Assembly (NCBI GenBank): GCA_964034945.1
Contig: OZ035962.1
Span: 78,575,942 to 78,639,941 of the forward strand
Length of the DNA stretch: 64,000 bases
Direction of reading: 5' to 3'
Source of the DNA: Chrysopilus asiliformis
Lineage: Eukaryota > Arthropoda > Insecta > Diptera > Rhagionidae
Within the stretch, counting starts at the first letter, position 1, and every line of letters starts with the position of its first letter. The position numbers and the translations under genes are program-made. Positions 37,354 through 50,604 of the stretch are shown piece after piece. A model generated the notes under the pieces. It was not told the DNA's origin and made no database searches. It worked only from the letters and a program-made list of their open reading frames with translations.

Positions 37354-37672
37354 GGCTGCGTTCAGACGAGGTTGAAACTGGTTGAAGTCAACCAAGTTAC
37401 TCTGGGTGAAAAAACCTGCTTGCGTTCTCACGTAGTGTTTTTCAACTTTTGCACTGCAGTATATTTACACATGCTATGTCAATGTGTGCATGTAGCAAGA
37501 GAAATTTTGTGAACCCCCACCATTGAACTCTATGTGTGTATGTGTTTTCAACCAAGTTCACCTGGCCTAGCCAGCAGGTGAATTCCCCGCATACACCCGA
37601 TAGCGTCTGGCCCGTAAAATCGAGTGGAAACTTGGTGAAGTCAACTAGTTTCAACCTTGTCTGAACGCAGCC
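37354..37672. mobile_element. MITE with ~45-bp TIRs and ATT target duplication
   Basis: GGCTGCGTTCAGACGAGGTT at 37354 begins an arm running to 'aagt' near 37398. The arm is reverse-complemented at about 37628-37672 with a handful of mismatches. ATT flanks each side (37351-37353, 37673-37675). A 3-bp duplication is compatible with PIF/Harbinger, but the ends alone do not prove it. A GTG/ATG-rich tract lies in the centre. The frames at 37156-37431 and 37442-37654 on the minus strand overlap the element and are not genes. Confidence 0.78.
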
Positions 37673-37679
37673 ATTGGTA

Positions 37680-40285
37680 GTTTGAAAATAATCAGGAACA
37701 GTAGCGTAACTACCAATTTTGCCACCCCTTCTCTTTTCATCTCCCGCGCAAAATATTACAGGACCTCTAAAAAAATTTAATTGGCACCCAAGAAATTATT
37801 TGTGAACGCCTTTTTAGGAGACCAAAATTTAGAACCCAGTTTTTGAAAACCGATCTTTGGCCGCTCCCTTCCCGAAACGTTACTGATTGATAATAATTTC
37901 AATCGCCGAAAATCTTAATAAATAAAAACTTTTCAGCTTTCAAAGCTCTAACTGGAAAACCATTGGAGCGATTGAGCTAAAATTTTGAACATTGCTTTCT
38001 TAGAAAAAGACCCAGAAAGCACCTTAAAAAATTTGTCATAAAATCACGTATTTTTACATGACGTTTTTTTCAATATTCCTATGTACAAACCAAATCAAAA
38101 AAAAAAAAATTGAAAAAAAATACATTTTTTATTTGGTGCATTTGTTTTTATTAAAACTGTTACGTTTGAAAGCGATTTTAAAAAAATAATGAAAAGATCG
38201 ATTTGTGTTTCACGCAAATCAACGCAAATTAATTAATTACGCTATCTAAATTTTGAAATATTTTATGCAAAAAACTGCTTCGAAAAAAAAACCCAACGTA
38301 AAACTCAAACTGATTTTTGCGATTCGCTGAGCCCTACACTATCAATCCTAATCACATATGATGGACTGAATCTTTTGGCAATAAATGTTGACGGCACCCA
38401 AGGAGTCGGAGATTTAAATTTTGGGTATATTCCAGTTAACATTCCTAGACAATCTGTCAAAATTAAATGTTAACAAATCACCGAAAGTGAAATGTATTTT
38501 AATCGCTCACAAAAAATATACCTACACACAAACAAGTATTCTTATGATCTCTTCGAAAAGCGGATTTAACGAATTATGTTTTGAATGATGCTCAGCTAAC
38601 AATGTGTTGATGAGGAGATATAGGGACTTTCCTTTTTGATAGTGTTTATAGTGATGGCATTCAGTATCGAAATCATGAAATTTTGGTTGCATATTAGTGC
38701 AGCAGTGTTCTTTACAAAAGGTGAAACAAAATTGGATGATGGATGATGAATTATTACGTTTTGTCTAAAGGTAAATATGTTTGGCCCAAATATCGCAATG
38801 ACAGGCGTTAAAATATATTTTTGATATGCAGTCAAAAAGTCAAATCGATGAAAGGGAAACTGATTCAATATAGAGTCCTTTCACATCTGCAGGTAAGACA
38901 TTTTCGGATCTGACCTTTTAGCAAACAAATTTCGATTAAAAATTATATTATCAACAAGGTTAAACTAAAGTGATCTATAATCGATTGATTCCAGATTTGC
39001 TAACTTACGGTGGAAACAAAAAAAAATCACCTGGTCATTCCGCATATTTGATTTGTCTGAAAGTTTAGTCCATAAATTTAGGCCATGTAGCTGGCTAGCC
39101 GCAATTCATGAAGTTATAGTTCAAGTTAAATAATTTAAGAAAAATCCAAGAATTTCTGGTACACGATGAATATAGAAATCAAATGTTGGTACTTGTAACA
39201 TCCATAGGTCACAACGTATCGCAACGCATCGGTCATTCCAATTCTTGAATGACTAACAAGATCTTAAAACAATGATTACGCCACTTCAAAATTCATTATA
39301 AAACTCCAGGTAATAAATTTTCGTTTGAACCTGGGAACAAAACCGCGTGATCTCATTTAGTTGGAAAAGCAGCACCTGAACTTGTCAAATCTGACACTGA
39401 ATCGCTGAATATCTGATGTTCTATTCTTTAGTTTATCATGTTCCATGCTATATTTGTCCAAATCAATTTTCTCTGGCTGTGTCCATTCTATACGTTTTAA
39501 AGCTATTCGAGTGATAGATCCATGTGATGATCGCAAACATCTCAAGGATCGCAAGTAAAATTCAAAAAATTCATTTTCAGAGACACAGAATTCTAGTAAG
39601 GTTTTGATTAATTACGATCACGAACTAATCGATCATAGTTGTTTCTGGATGATCGGACGATCATAGCTGAATTGACTGGAACATCGGGAAAATGTTGATC
39701 AACATCAAAAATCTGTTTCGATCGATTGGAATTTTGAGATTGTGCCCAAAATGATGTTAGCGTTAGCCAACTGCGATCGAGACCCCCTTCGTTTTTAGCC
39801 AAAATCATCAAAGGGAATGAACTCTTTTTCCTTAAAGATTTTTTCTTGATTTCATCGGTGAGACATATAAAAAAAAAGCTCGGCAGGGAAAGAAATTTAT
39901 AACAACTATGGTTACGAATTTATAACAATTTGTTTTCGATAAATGGTCTCGATCGATCAATCGATCATATTTACACCCGTTTTTGGCTGATTTAAAATTG
40001 ATTAATGATTACGTGTTGACAAGGGTGCCGGTGGAAGGATTTAAAAAAACATTTTCTTAAAATTGTTTACTAATATTTCCTCTGCCATTTTAGAACTATG
40101 ATGTGCTGTGAGAAAAAAAAAACTTTGCATTGTTAAATTATCGTAAAGAATTAAACCCTTTTTATTGGAATTTAAATATCTTTAATTTTACGGGAAATTT
40201 TATACCAATACCTTGTGAGGCTGAAAACCTTACCTTTCGACAGTGTTTCTCAAGTATTCAATTATTTCTAGAAGATGTGCGCTAG
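37680..40285. other. Gene-free AT-rich stretch
   Basis: No gene recognised. A GATC-rich interval (39615-39970) contains many GATCGAT-type words but no clean repeat unit. Confidence 0.5.
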
Positions 40286-40289
40286 AATT

Positions 40290-40905
40290 TTTTATACCCG
40301 TATGGTGAAACCAAAGGGTATATTAGATTTGCCTTACCGTTTGTAACGCCAAGATCTCGTTATCACACACACAAATGAATAACACCAGTGTGTTTAGCAT
40401 GTCCGTCTGTCCGTCTGTCTGTCTGTCTGTCCGTCTGTCTGTCTGTCTGTCCGTCTGTTTGTCTGTCCGTCCGTCTGTCTGTCTGTCTGTCTGTCTGTCT
40501 GTGGCGCGGATTGCGGGCGCACGGATTGAGCTAGAGACTTGAAAGTTTGCACAGATCAGTTTTTCGTATAATGCGAGGCTAAGTTCGTTAATGAGCAAAA
40601 ATTGACCATTAGGGGGGGTACCCCCCATACGAACGAAATCGTTTTTTGTGAATATCTCAAAAACGGTACATCTTATCAAAAAAGTCCAGGAATAAAAGTT
40701 ATTTAGGATATGATTCTACATAAAACTCCCATACATCAAAATCCAATTGGAATACATTTAAAAAAATCTTTTTGGAAAGTTTGACTTCAAAGTGGAATTT
40801 TGGTACAACTGTTCGAATTTAGATACGAATATCACCATACGGGTTTTCAATAATTGCCAGATTGGCAATTATAGCTTTTGTTTTTCAATAAAAATCAATA
40901 CGAAA
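40290..40905 (-). mobile_element. DINE-1/Helentron-like element, family A copy 2 (uninterrupted)
   Basis: Read on the minus strand it has the same order of landmarks as 7040-7965: the ATAATTGCCA-type stem-loop near 40855-40875, 'tttggaaag..tttgacttcaaag', 'ttttttgataagatgtaccg', the GGGGGGTACCCCCC tract near 40613, a long GTCT/GTCC microsatellite (40399-40502) and the terminal hairpin TATACCC/GGGTATA at 40292-40321. It lacks the Helitron found in copy 1. The 118-codon frame at 40323-40679, with RTDRQTD repeats, is microsatellite translation. Confidence 0.72.
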
Positions 40906-40909
40906 TCAA

Positions 40910-42820
40910 TGTTACTTAATTTCGGACGATAAAAATTTTGACCTGCGCCAAATTCCTCGGTTTATTTTTGAAATTCACCTGCAGCGCATTCTTTAAAATG
41001 ATTTTTGTCTTTACATACAAACACAAAAACAAGTGAAACTAAATAAAATCTTATAAAAAGGTGGGTTTAGCTTCCTTTAATGTCTAATTAAATGAAAAAT
41101 TGAATTCGAAAACAAACATTGCAGTTAAGACTGAAAACGTATAATTATAAACCCATTGACTTGACGTACATTTCATGCAGAAAGTGTAATCTTGCGCTAA
41201 ATGCAAAATCACCTGAGTGCGAATATGTGCGTATCATGAATAAAGAAATGTACAACAGAGAAACATCAGAGACTATAAGTTTTTCTAAGAATTCGACAGC
41301 GCATTTTATTGAGATAATCAAGCGTAGTTCGACTATCCACACTAGCCAGATAAAAAAAAGATACATTGAAAGGTGTAGCCTAATAGGCAGGTGACTGCGT
41401 CAAGTGCTCAAAGCTTGTCACCTAAAGTTTTAATCTTTTTAATCATTCGCAACGCAACAAATCAAAACCTTTAACTCTTTGCCAATGGCATGACTTGTGG
41501 ATATGCCTTGCAGATACCGTTTGCTAGATTGATGGTGGGAATCGTTTAACTATTAACGCGATAAATTAAGGAAACATCCATTTCATGATCCGACCAATGC
41601 GATCATTACAACAACATTGGATCGATGGCATAATGTCGCGTCCATTAATTTCCACTCGCCATATAGGATATGTCTGACAATAATCACAGCAGAAACAACA
41701 TAAGACGATAAATGAAATTAACAATAAACAAAAACAACGATAAATACGGCGATGTGATGATAAAAGATAGGTTGATGTCGTGTGTGATCTTCTGCGATAA
41801 AATCTAAGGTATCATTAGTGATCCTATGACAGTGTAGCAGGTCGCACTGATGTTTCCTTCTTTGGCTAGATCAAGTTTTACAAATTGAAAGAAAACTTTT
41901 TCAGGAAAACTCTCTGAATCACTGTTCAATTTACAAACAGACTTTTTTTTTTGTAAATGTGGTCGATGAGCGCAGACTTTTTTTTTAGTAATTTTAAATT
42001 TTAAACAAAATCCATGTCCATTAACGAACTTTTGACTCAAAACCTGTAAAAATTTATCTTGGCCTCGGACGATCGAGTTTCTTAAACATGTCACTATTGA
42101 AGAAGATCATCAAGGAAGAATGTCTCAAACTTGTCGCAAAGACAATACTCTATCACAAACCTGGTTGATTCTATTTTGAAAGGCTAGAAAACAGAATAAC
42201 AGAACAATGCTTTGATTAATGGCGTTCACTTTCGGATGATATCAAATATTTTCTACTACACTAAATTCTACTCAACAAATGCTGAAAATAGATGTTTACA
42301 CAGAAAGTGACTCAAGATATCTTTTAGGTATTTTTTCGAATATTAAATACTCTGTTATTTTTTAAGATATAACATAAAATAAAAATTTGTATTTAATCTT
42401 AGCAATGTTAAAAGTCTTTTTTCAAATTTCCCTTATTCTATACTATGATTAATCTAACCCTTAACTTATTTTTCAATTCATAAAAAAAAACTTTTTTTTC
42501 CATTTTCCCAAATTCTTCTAATGGAAAGTCATATTTAGCTATCAAAAATATTTCTTGAACACCTGCAAATTATGTTCATACTGAAATCTTTTCTGTTTCC
42601 ATAAAGAAATGTTTTTAATTATTATTTAGTACCAGGAAGACCGAGCCATGCGATCTCAAAATCCTCCTTCTGCCTCTGTCTCTGAATAATTGAATCCGAT
42701 TGTAATTGCAACATGTTTCGTATAATGAGGTTCAGGGAACTTGATTGTTTTGTAATTACTATTTATCGCTGCCGATAGATATCTAAAAAGTGATATTTTT
42801 AGAATGCCTATCGAAAAACC
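40910..42820. other. Gene-free stretch
   Basis: No gene recognised. The frames at 41119-41394 (+) and 41145-41366 (-) overlap on opposite strands and neither has a known motif. Confidence 0.5.
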
Positions 42821-42824
42821 TTAC

Positions 42825-43130
42825 TCCCTAGCAATATTGCGAATTTTCATTAAGTTACCTTCACGTAATTCGAAAACACCAGGCGGGGGGTACCGAGAGG
42901 AGGGAAAAGTCAGGTTTGTAGTGGAAAAATCGAAAGCCCTTAGTAATACTGTAAAGTTTCATTAAAATCGGACCACCCAATTCGAAGATACCAGGCGAGG
43001 GGTATCGATCAGACCTATCTAGATCGGTTTTTTGTCCCCGAAAATCCCTAGCACCCAAGTTTCGTGAAAATCGTTAGGCGGGTTTTCGAGATCGTTGTGC
43101 AAACATTCCTCGTATTATATTATAGGATTC
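42825..43130 (+). mobile_element. Transposon remnant with internal direct repeats
   Basis: 'aattcga(a/g)(a/g)(a/g)ac/ataccaggcg(a/g)gggtaccgag'-type units recur at about 42870 and 42978, each preceded by a form of 'tttcattaa'. The tail has 'gtttcgtgaaaatcgttaggcgggttttcgag', which is similar in style to the 3' tails of insect non-autonomous retroelements or Helitrons. It ends near 'attatattatagg'. Confidence 0.4.
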
Positions 43131-43350
43131 AAGCTATAGTCAGAAAACAAACCTACAGTTGTACTTTGAACACGAATTTCTCGGACTTTTCCTGTGAAAT
43201 GAAATAGTTATGACGTATTTTATTTCCCAAAGCTTGAACAATTTCTTTGCATTTTGAGAAAAAAAAAATTGTGTCCACGGCAAACCGGTTGAGGGATATA
43301 CATTTCAAGTAAAAAAGTATGTTTTGGAAGAGTCCAAAAATTAATTTAAG

Positions 43351-43425
43351 GTCCATAGAATACGTCACTTTAATTTTCGTTTCTTCGTATCCCCTCCCCG
43401 CTTCGACTTTTCACGCATTGGGCGA
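43351..43425 (+). mobile_element. Half copy of the GTCCATA-end MITE family
   Basis: 'ggtccatagaatacgtcac' followed by a C-rich 'cccctcccc' stretch parallels the ends of 12460-12612 and 61565-61642. Only one end is visible. Confidence 0.45.
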
Positions 43426-43449
43426 TTTGTTAAAATGGGTTTTTAATGC

Positions 43450-45430
43450 CAACGGCATACTAACTTGCCCTCCTAAATATTTTACGTGATTTTTGGACAT
43501 CTTCTAGTTTTGCCAGAAAATCTGCGGACTTGATCTTTTTTTTAATGTTTTTTTCTGTTAACGTAATCACAAAATTTACTTGTATGCAAAAATTAGGACA
43601 AATCTGGGACATTTCCGTTTAAAACTATGTGGCAAAACCGGAAAAACTTTTTTTCAATTTTTTTTTAAATTTTAGAAGACTATTTCTTAAAAAAATACAA
43701 CAATTGGACCACAAATATTCGTTTTACGTATGAATTAGTTCTAAATAGAGAACAATCTTATTTATTTGTCTCTAAAAATATCTAAGTCTATTGAATTCAA
43801 CATCTTGATAGATAGACAATCGAATCCTAAACGCAAAATACTCCTTCTTTTTCGCCTAGACAATACGATAGACGCAATGAACGAACAATTCTCAAGATTT
43901 TAATATGACCTCTGACTGATGGTTAACACCCACATGTTTATTAGTTGTAAAACGACTGGACGCTCTCCGTTCATAATTCCTTATTGCACCTCACTAGATG
44001 TTTCACCTGTCAAGATCTCATGCGGTGTATCTATAAATGTATCTTGAACCTAAGTCACAAAAACGTCCATCGTATACAATTCAGGAGGTTTTATTGAATA
44101 GATGGCCAGCAGATAGATCTCACACATCATACGAATGTCCGAATGTCTCAGATAAATAGATATGAGTACCATCCATAGACCATCCTCAACCGATATAGTA
44201 GATGACATCAAAAAGCAGTAATTTGTTAGTTTCGTTTAGAGTTCGGTACGGTTGGTTCTTTTGGAGCAGATGGAAAATCTTTGATTTGCTTAATAAACAT
44301 CTGATGCGGTCGGTCTGTGTGTCTTTAATGTATCTTAAATCGAAAACATTTCGTTTCACAGCGGACAAAGGTCGATATGTTGCCCACACTAATGTTGATA
44401 ATGATGGCGAGATGATGATGGTCTGCTTTTGATCCATTGTTGAAAGTTTTCGCTTATGATGGTTAATTCGCAACGAAAAGATTTCTCTTCCCAAATTCTG
44501 TGATATATGACTAGAAATGGCCTCGGGTAGAGCAATCAATTAATTAGTATTTGTATGACTATGTATGTATATGCCGAGCACTCCATCTCAACCAGGTAAA
44601 ACATACTGCAAAGTGAACATCTTGGACAGCATTTTCCCACAGGCTGTTATATTCAGTCGAAATCTATTTCTTGGATTCATCTTCTTCTGCCAAGACGTTT
44701 CTCCGCCCCGCCGCGTCATATTCTGTGTCCAACAGCGGTTATGTTGCGTGCCATAAACAATTCTAGGTTAACATTTAATTAGTTGTATTTTTGGTACCAA
44801 AATGAGATTACACTATAAGCATTTTTCCTCTTTTAAATATTCCGGAGTCGTTTTTTTTACTTGGTTAGAATTTTTTATACGGGTGACTGATAATCGTGTA
44901 GTCTAAATTGTGATTATGATTGAAGGCTTACGTAATTTCCTTTCGGTTTTACCAAATCAGCTCGGTTTTTTTGGTCTTCAGATGATTAAAGTAGTAATTA
45001 GACATGTCTACCTGGATATTATAGAGACCTTGCATAATTAATGCCCAAAGATGTCAAATAATTTTAACCTAGACTATGTCAGTATATGGAAAAGTCGAAA
45101 AAAAAATATTATTTTAAAACAAATTAATAAAATTATTATAAATTAATCAGACAGACATTTTTGCGCTTTTCTAATCTTAAGAAAATTAAAGTATAAAAAA
45201 AATAAAAACATTTATCGTAATTTCAAATCAAAAAAGAATTCACAATTTCTCGGCAGAGGTGAAGTGAGGTCGCAAAAATCGGAACAGTGAAAAGAGGGAC
45301 TATAAGCTACAAACCAAAATCAGCAGATTCAGTAGTGTGCTCCAGGAAATGTTTGTGGGTAGATTTTTGCCCGTGGTTTGCTGAAAAGAATATTTTTCCA
45401 CTGCGGCACATTCTTTTTCAAAAAAGCGCT
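43450..45430. other. Gene-free stretch before the satellite
   Basis: No supported gene. The 43.85-44.76 kb part is less AT-rich than the rest and the frames at 44186-44756 lie there, but no motif or splice structure supports coding. The last ~150 bp before the satellite carry one TGCGGCACATTC motif (45402). Confidence 0.45.
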
Positions 45431-45433
45431 AGT

Positions 45434-48400
45434 AACGAATTATTCGTTACGCGTAACGCGTTATGCGATACACAAGTAACGCATAATACGTTACACGTAA
45501 CGCATCATGCGTTACACGTAACTCGTAATACGTTACACGTAACGCATAATACGTTACACGTAACGCATAATCCGTTACACGTAACGCATAATACGTTACA
45601 CGTAACGCGTAATACGTTACACGTAACGCATAATACGTTACACGTAACGCGTAATACGTTACACGTAACGCATAATACGTTACACGTAACGGATAATACG
45701 TTACACGTAACGCATAATCCGTTACATGTAACGCATAATACGTTACACGTAACGCATAGTACGTTACACGTAACGCATAATCCGTTACACGTAACGCATA
45801 ATACGTTACACGTAACGCATAATACGTTACACGTAACGCATAATCCGTTACACGTAACGCATAATACGTTACACGTAACGCATAATACGTCACACGTAAC
45901 GCATAACACGTTACACGTAACGCATAATACGTTACGCGTAACGCATAATACGTTACACGTAACGCATAATCCGTTACACGTAACGCATAATACGTTACAC
46001 GTAACGCATAATACGTTACACGTAGCGCATAATACGTTACACGTAACGCATAATACGTTACACGTAACGCATAATCCGTTACACGTAACGCATAATACGT
46101 TACACGTAACGCATGATACGTTACACGTAACGCTTAATACGTTACACGTAACGCATAACACGTTACACGTAACGCATAATACGTTACACGTAACGCATAA
46201 TCCGTTACACGTAACGCATAATCCGTTACACATAACGCATAATACGTTACACGTAACGCGTAATACGTTACACGTAACGCATAATACGTTACACGTAACG
46301 CGTAATACGTTACACGTAACGCATAATCCGTTACACGTAACGCATAATACGTTACATGTAACGCGTAATACGTTACACGTAACGCATAATACGTTACATG
46401 TAACGCGTAATACGTTACACGTAACGCATAATACGTTACACGTAACGCATAATACGTTACACGTAACGCATAATCCGTTACATGTAACGCATAATACGTT
46501 ACACGTAACGCATAGTACGTTACACGTAACGCATAATCCGTTACACGTAACGCATAATACGTTACACGTAACGCATGATACGTTACACGTAACGCTTAAT
46601 ACGTTACACGTAACGCATAACACGTTACACGTAACGCATAATACGTTACACGTAACGCATAATCCGTTACACGTAACGCATAATCCGTTACACGTAACGC
46701 ATAATACGTTACACGTAACGCATAATACGTTACACGTACCGCATAATACGATACACGTAACGCGTAATACGTTACACGTAACGCATAATACGTTACACGT
46801 AACGCATAATACGTTACACGTAACGAATAATGCGTGACACGTAACGCATGATGCGTTACACGTAACGCGTAACGCGTAATACGTCACGCGTAAAGCATAA
46901 TACGTTACGCGTAACGCATAATACGTTACACGTAACGCATAATACGTTACGCGTAACGCATAATACGTTACACGTAACGCATAATACGTTACACGTAATG
47001 CATAATCCGTTACACGTAACATGATACGTTACACGTAACGCGTAACGCGTAATACGTCACGCGTAACGCATAATACGTTACACGTAACGCGTAATACGTT
47101 ACTCGTAACGCATAATATGTTACACGTAACGAATAATGCGTGACACGTAACGCATAATACGATACACGTAACGCATAATACGTTACACGTAACGCATAAT
47201 CCGTTACATGTAACGCATAATACGTTACACGTAACGCATAGTACGTTACACGTAACGCATAATCCGTTACACGTAACGCATAACACGTTACACGTAACGC
47301 GTAATACGTTACTCGTAACGCATAATATGTTACACGTAACGAATAATGCGTGACACGTAACGCATGATACGTTACACGTAACGCGTAACGCGTAATACGT
47401 CACGCGTAACGCATAATACGTTACACGTAACGCATAATACGTTACGCGTAACGCATAATACGTTACGCGTAACGCATAATACGTTACACGTAACGCATAA
47501 TACGTTACACGTAATGCATAATCCGTTACACGTAACATGATACGTTACACGTAACGCGTAACGCGTAATACGTCACGCGTAACGCATAATACGTTACACG
47601 TAACGCATAATATGTTACACGTAACGCATAATACGTTACGCGTAACGCATAATACGTTACACGTAACGCATAATACGTTACACGTAACGCGTAATACGTT
47701 ACACGTAACGCATAATACGTTACACGTAACGCATAATACGTTACACGTAACGCATAATCCGTTACACGTAACGCATAATACGTTACACGTAACGCATAAT
47801 ACGTTACACGTAACGCATAATATGTTACACGTAACGCATAATACGTTACACGTAACGCATAATACGTTACACGTAACGCATAATCCGTTACACGTAACGC
47901 ATAATCCGTTACACGTAACGCATAATCCGTTACACGTAACGCATAATACGTTACACGTAACGCGTAATACGTTACACGTAACGCATAATACGTTCACGTA
48001 ACGCGTAATACGTTACACGTAACGCATAATACGTTACACGTAACGCATAATACGTTACACGTAACGCATAATCCGTTACATGTAACGCATAATACGTTAC
48101 ACGTAACGCATAGCACGTTACACGTAACGCATAATCCGTTACACGTAACGCATAATACGTTACACGTAACGCATAATCCGTTACACGTAACGCATAATCC
48201 GTTACACGTAACGCATAATACGTTACACGTAACGCGTAATACGTCACGCGTAACGCATAATACGTTACGCGCAACGCATAATACGTTACTCGTAACGCAT
48301 AATACGTTACACGTAACATGATACGTTACACGTAACGCGTAACGCGTAATACGTCACGCGTAACGCATAATACGTTACGCGTAACGCATAATACGTTACT

Positions 48401-49885
48401 CGTAACGCATAATACGTTACACGTAACGAATAATGCGTGACACGTAACGCATGATACGTTACACGTAACGCGTAACGCGTAATACGTCACGCGTAACGCA
48501 TAATACGTTACACGTAACGCATAATACGTTACACGTAACGCATAATCCGTTACACGTAACGCATAATCCGTTACACGTAACGCATAATCCGTTACACGTA
48601 ACGCATAATACGTTACACGTAACGCATAATCCGTTACACGTAACGCATAATCCGTTACACGTAACGCATAATCCGTTACACGTAACGCATAATACGTTAC
48701 ACGTAACGCGTAATACGTTACACGTAACGCATAATACGTTCACGTAACGCGTAATACGTTACACGTAACGCATAATACGTTACACGTAACGCATAATACG
48801 TTACACGTAACGCATAATCCGTTACATGTAACGCATAATACGTTACACGTAACGCATAGTACGTTACACGTAACGCATAATCCGTTACACGTAACGCATA
48901 ATACGTTACACGTAACGCATAATACGTTACACGTAACGCATAATATGTTACACGTAACGCATAATACGTTACACGTAACGCATAATACGTTACACGTAAC
49001 GCATAATCCGTTACACGTAACGCATAATCCGTTACACGTAACGCATAATCCGTTACACGTAACGCATAATACGTTACACGTAACGCGTAATACGTTACAC
49101 GTAACGCATAATACGTTCACGTAACGCGTAATACGTTACACGTAACGCATAATACGTTACACGTAACGCATAATACGTTACACGTAACGCATAATCCGTT
49201 ACATGTAACGCATAATACGTTACACGTAACGCATAGCACGTTACACGTAACGCATAATCCGTTACACGTAACGCATAATACGTTACACGTAACGCATAAT
49301 CCGTTACACGTAACGCATAATCCGTTACACGTAACGCATAATACGTTACACGTAACGCGTAATACGTTACACGTAACGCATAATACGTTACACGTAACGC
49401 GTAATACGTTACACGTAACGCACAATACGTTACACGTAATGCATAATACGTTACACGTAACGCATAATCCGTTACACGTAACGCATAATCCGTTACACGT
49501 AACGCATAATCCGTTACACGTAACGCATAATCCGTTACACGTAACGCATAATACGTTACGCGTAACGCATAATACGTTACACGTAACGCATAATACGTTA
49601 CACGTAATGCATAATGAGTTACACGTAACGCATAATACGTTACACGTAACGAATAATGCGTGACACGTAACGCATGATGCGTGACACGTAACGCATGTTA
49701 CGTTACACGTAACGTATAATGCGTGACACGTAACGCATAATACGTTACATGTAACGCATATTACGTTACACGTAACGCATAATACGTTACACGTAACGTA
49801 TAATGCGTGACACGTAACGCATGATACGTTACACGTAACGTATAATGCGTTACACATTATGCGTTACATGTATTATGAGTAACGT
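45434..49885. repeat. 4.4-kb satellite of a 21-bp dyad-symmetric unit
   Basis: About 210 head-to-tail units of 21 bp. Each unit has a core CGTTACACGTAACG, in which CGTTAC and GTAACG are reverse complements separated by AC, plus a 7-bp linker usually reading CATAATA. A main variant changes the linker-core junction AATACG to AATCCG. Because 21 is divisible by three and the unit has no stop in several frames, long open frames exist on both strands (for example 45287-46837 plus and 45505-47022 minus, with HNTLHVT or CVTCNVL heptads). They are not genes. Larger repeats of 462 bp and 516 bp are superimposed. The array is CpG-rich (three per unit) inside AT-rich DNA. Confidence 0.98.
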
Positions 49886-49889
49886 ATCA

Positions 49890-50333
49890 TATTAATTTTT
49901 CGTTTTTGCCCGGAGCAATTTTTTCATGATTTTATTCATAGTATAGGTAAACCATGATTCTAAAATAAAACACGATTTTTTACTATATCTATGAGTTTTT
50001 TTTCCTGTGCAGCTTTCCCCTCTATAAGTTGTAAAAATAGACTTTTGTACCAACGACAAAAAAAAATTAGAGGAGGGAAAAAAACTAAATCTGCATTGGA
50101 TCCAGTAATATTTTAAATTTGAACCAGGAGGAAACGCTCTATAACAAATCTAACAAATTTTTAATACAAATTGTTAATTGACTCATAAAATCTTATTGGA
50201 TTCTTTGAAGTTGCCCGAATTGAAACTTTCAGAAAATCGTAATAAGAATATCTTTTGAGGTAGTTGCAAAAAAATTTAATCGGCAGTGTAAGAAATGGTC
50301 AAGGGATGGGTTAGGGTGGTAGGATTAGTTCGT
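49890..50333. other. Single-copy AT-rich spacer
   Basis: This separates the satellite from the hAT-type element. I see no gene or repeat in it. Confidence 0.5.
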
Positions 50334-50604
50334 GTTATGACCAGGGATTGAAAAAGCAAAGCAAATCAGCAAACAGCAAGCTAAAATTTGCTTTGCTTTG
50401 CTGTGACGGAGAAATGCTGTGCTTAAAAAATGCTGTGCTTATTTTCAGTGCTGTGCTGAGAATTGAAAATTTTTATTGCTTTGCTTTGCTTTTTGTACTT
50501 CGTTCTGCTGTGCTTAAGCAGTGCTGAAATTTGCTTAAGCAATGCTTAAGCAATTTTGATTTCTTTTCGTTTGACTTTTTTTTAGAGCAAAATCCTTTTT
50601 TTTG

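Noticed and set aside
40323..40679. 118-codon open frame with RTDRQTD repeats
   Set aside because: It is the translation of the GTCT/GTCC microsatellite inside a DINE-like element.
45287..49857. Very long open frames on both strands (up to 516 codons) encoding HNTLHVT, CVTCNVL or YYALRVT heptads
   Set aside because: They are a consequence of a 21-bp repeat whose unit lacks stops in several frames. Both strands are open over the same DNA and register shifts end them abruptly. There is no start context, splice structure or non-repeat domain.
45434..49885. CRISPR-like array
   Set aside because: The repeats are contiguous without unique spacers, and the surrounding sequence is eukaryotic.
45434..49885. 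Telomeric array
   Set aside because: It is flanked on both sides by single-copy and transposon sequence, including a conserved gene 3.5 kb away, and the unit is not a recognised telomere repeat.
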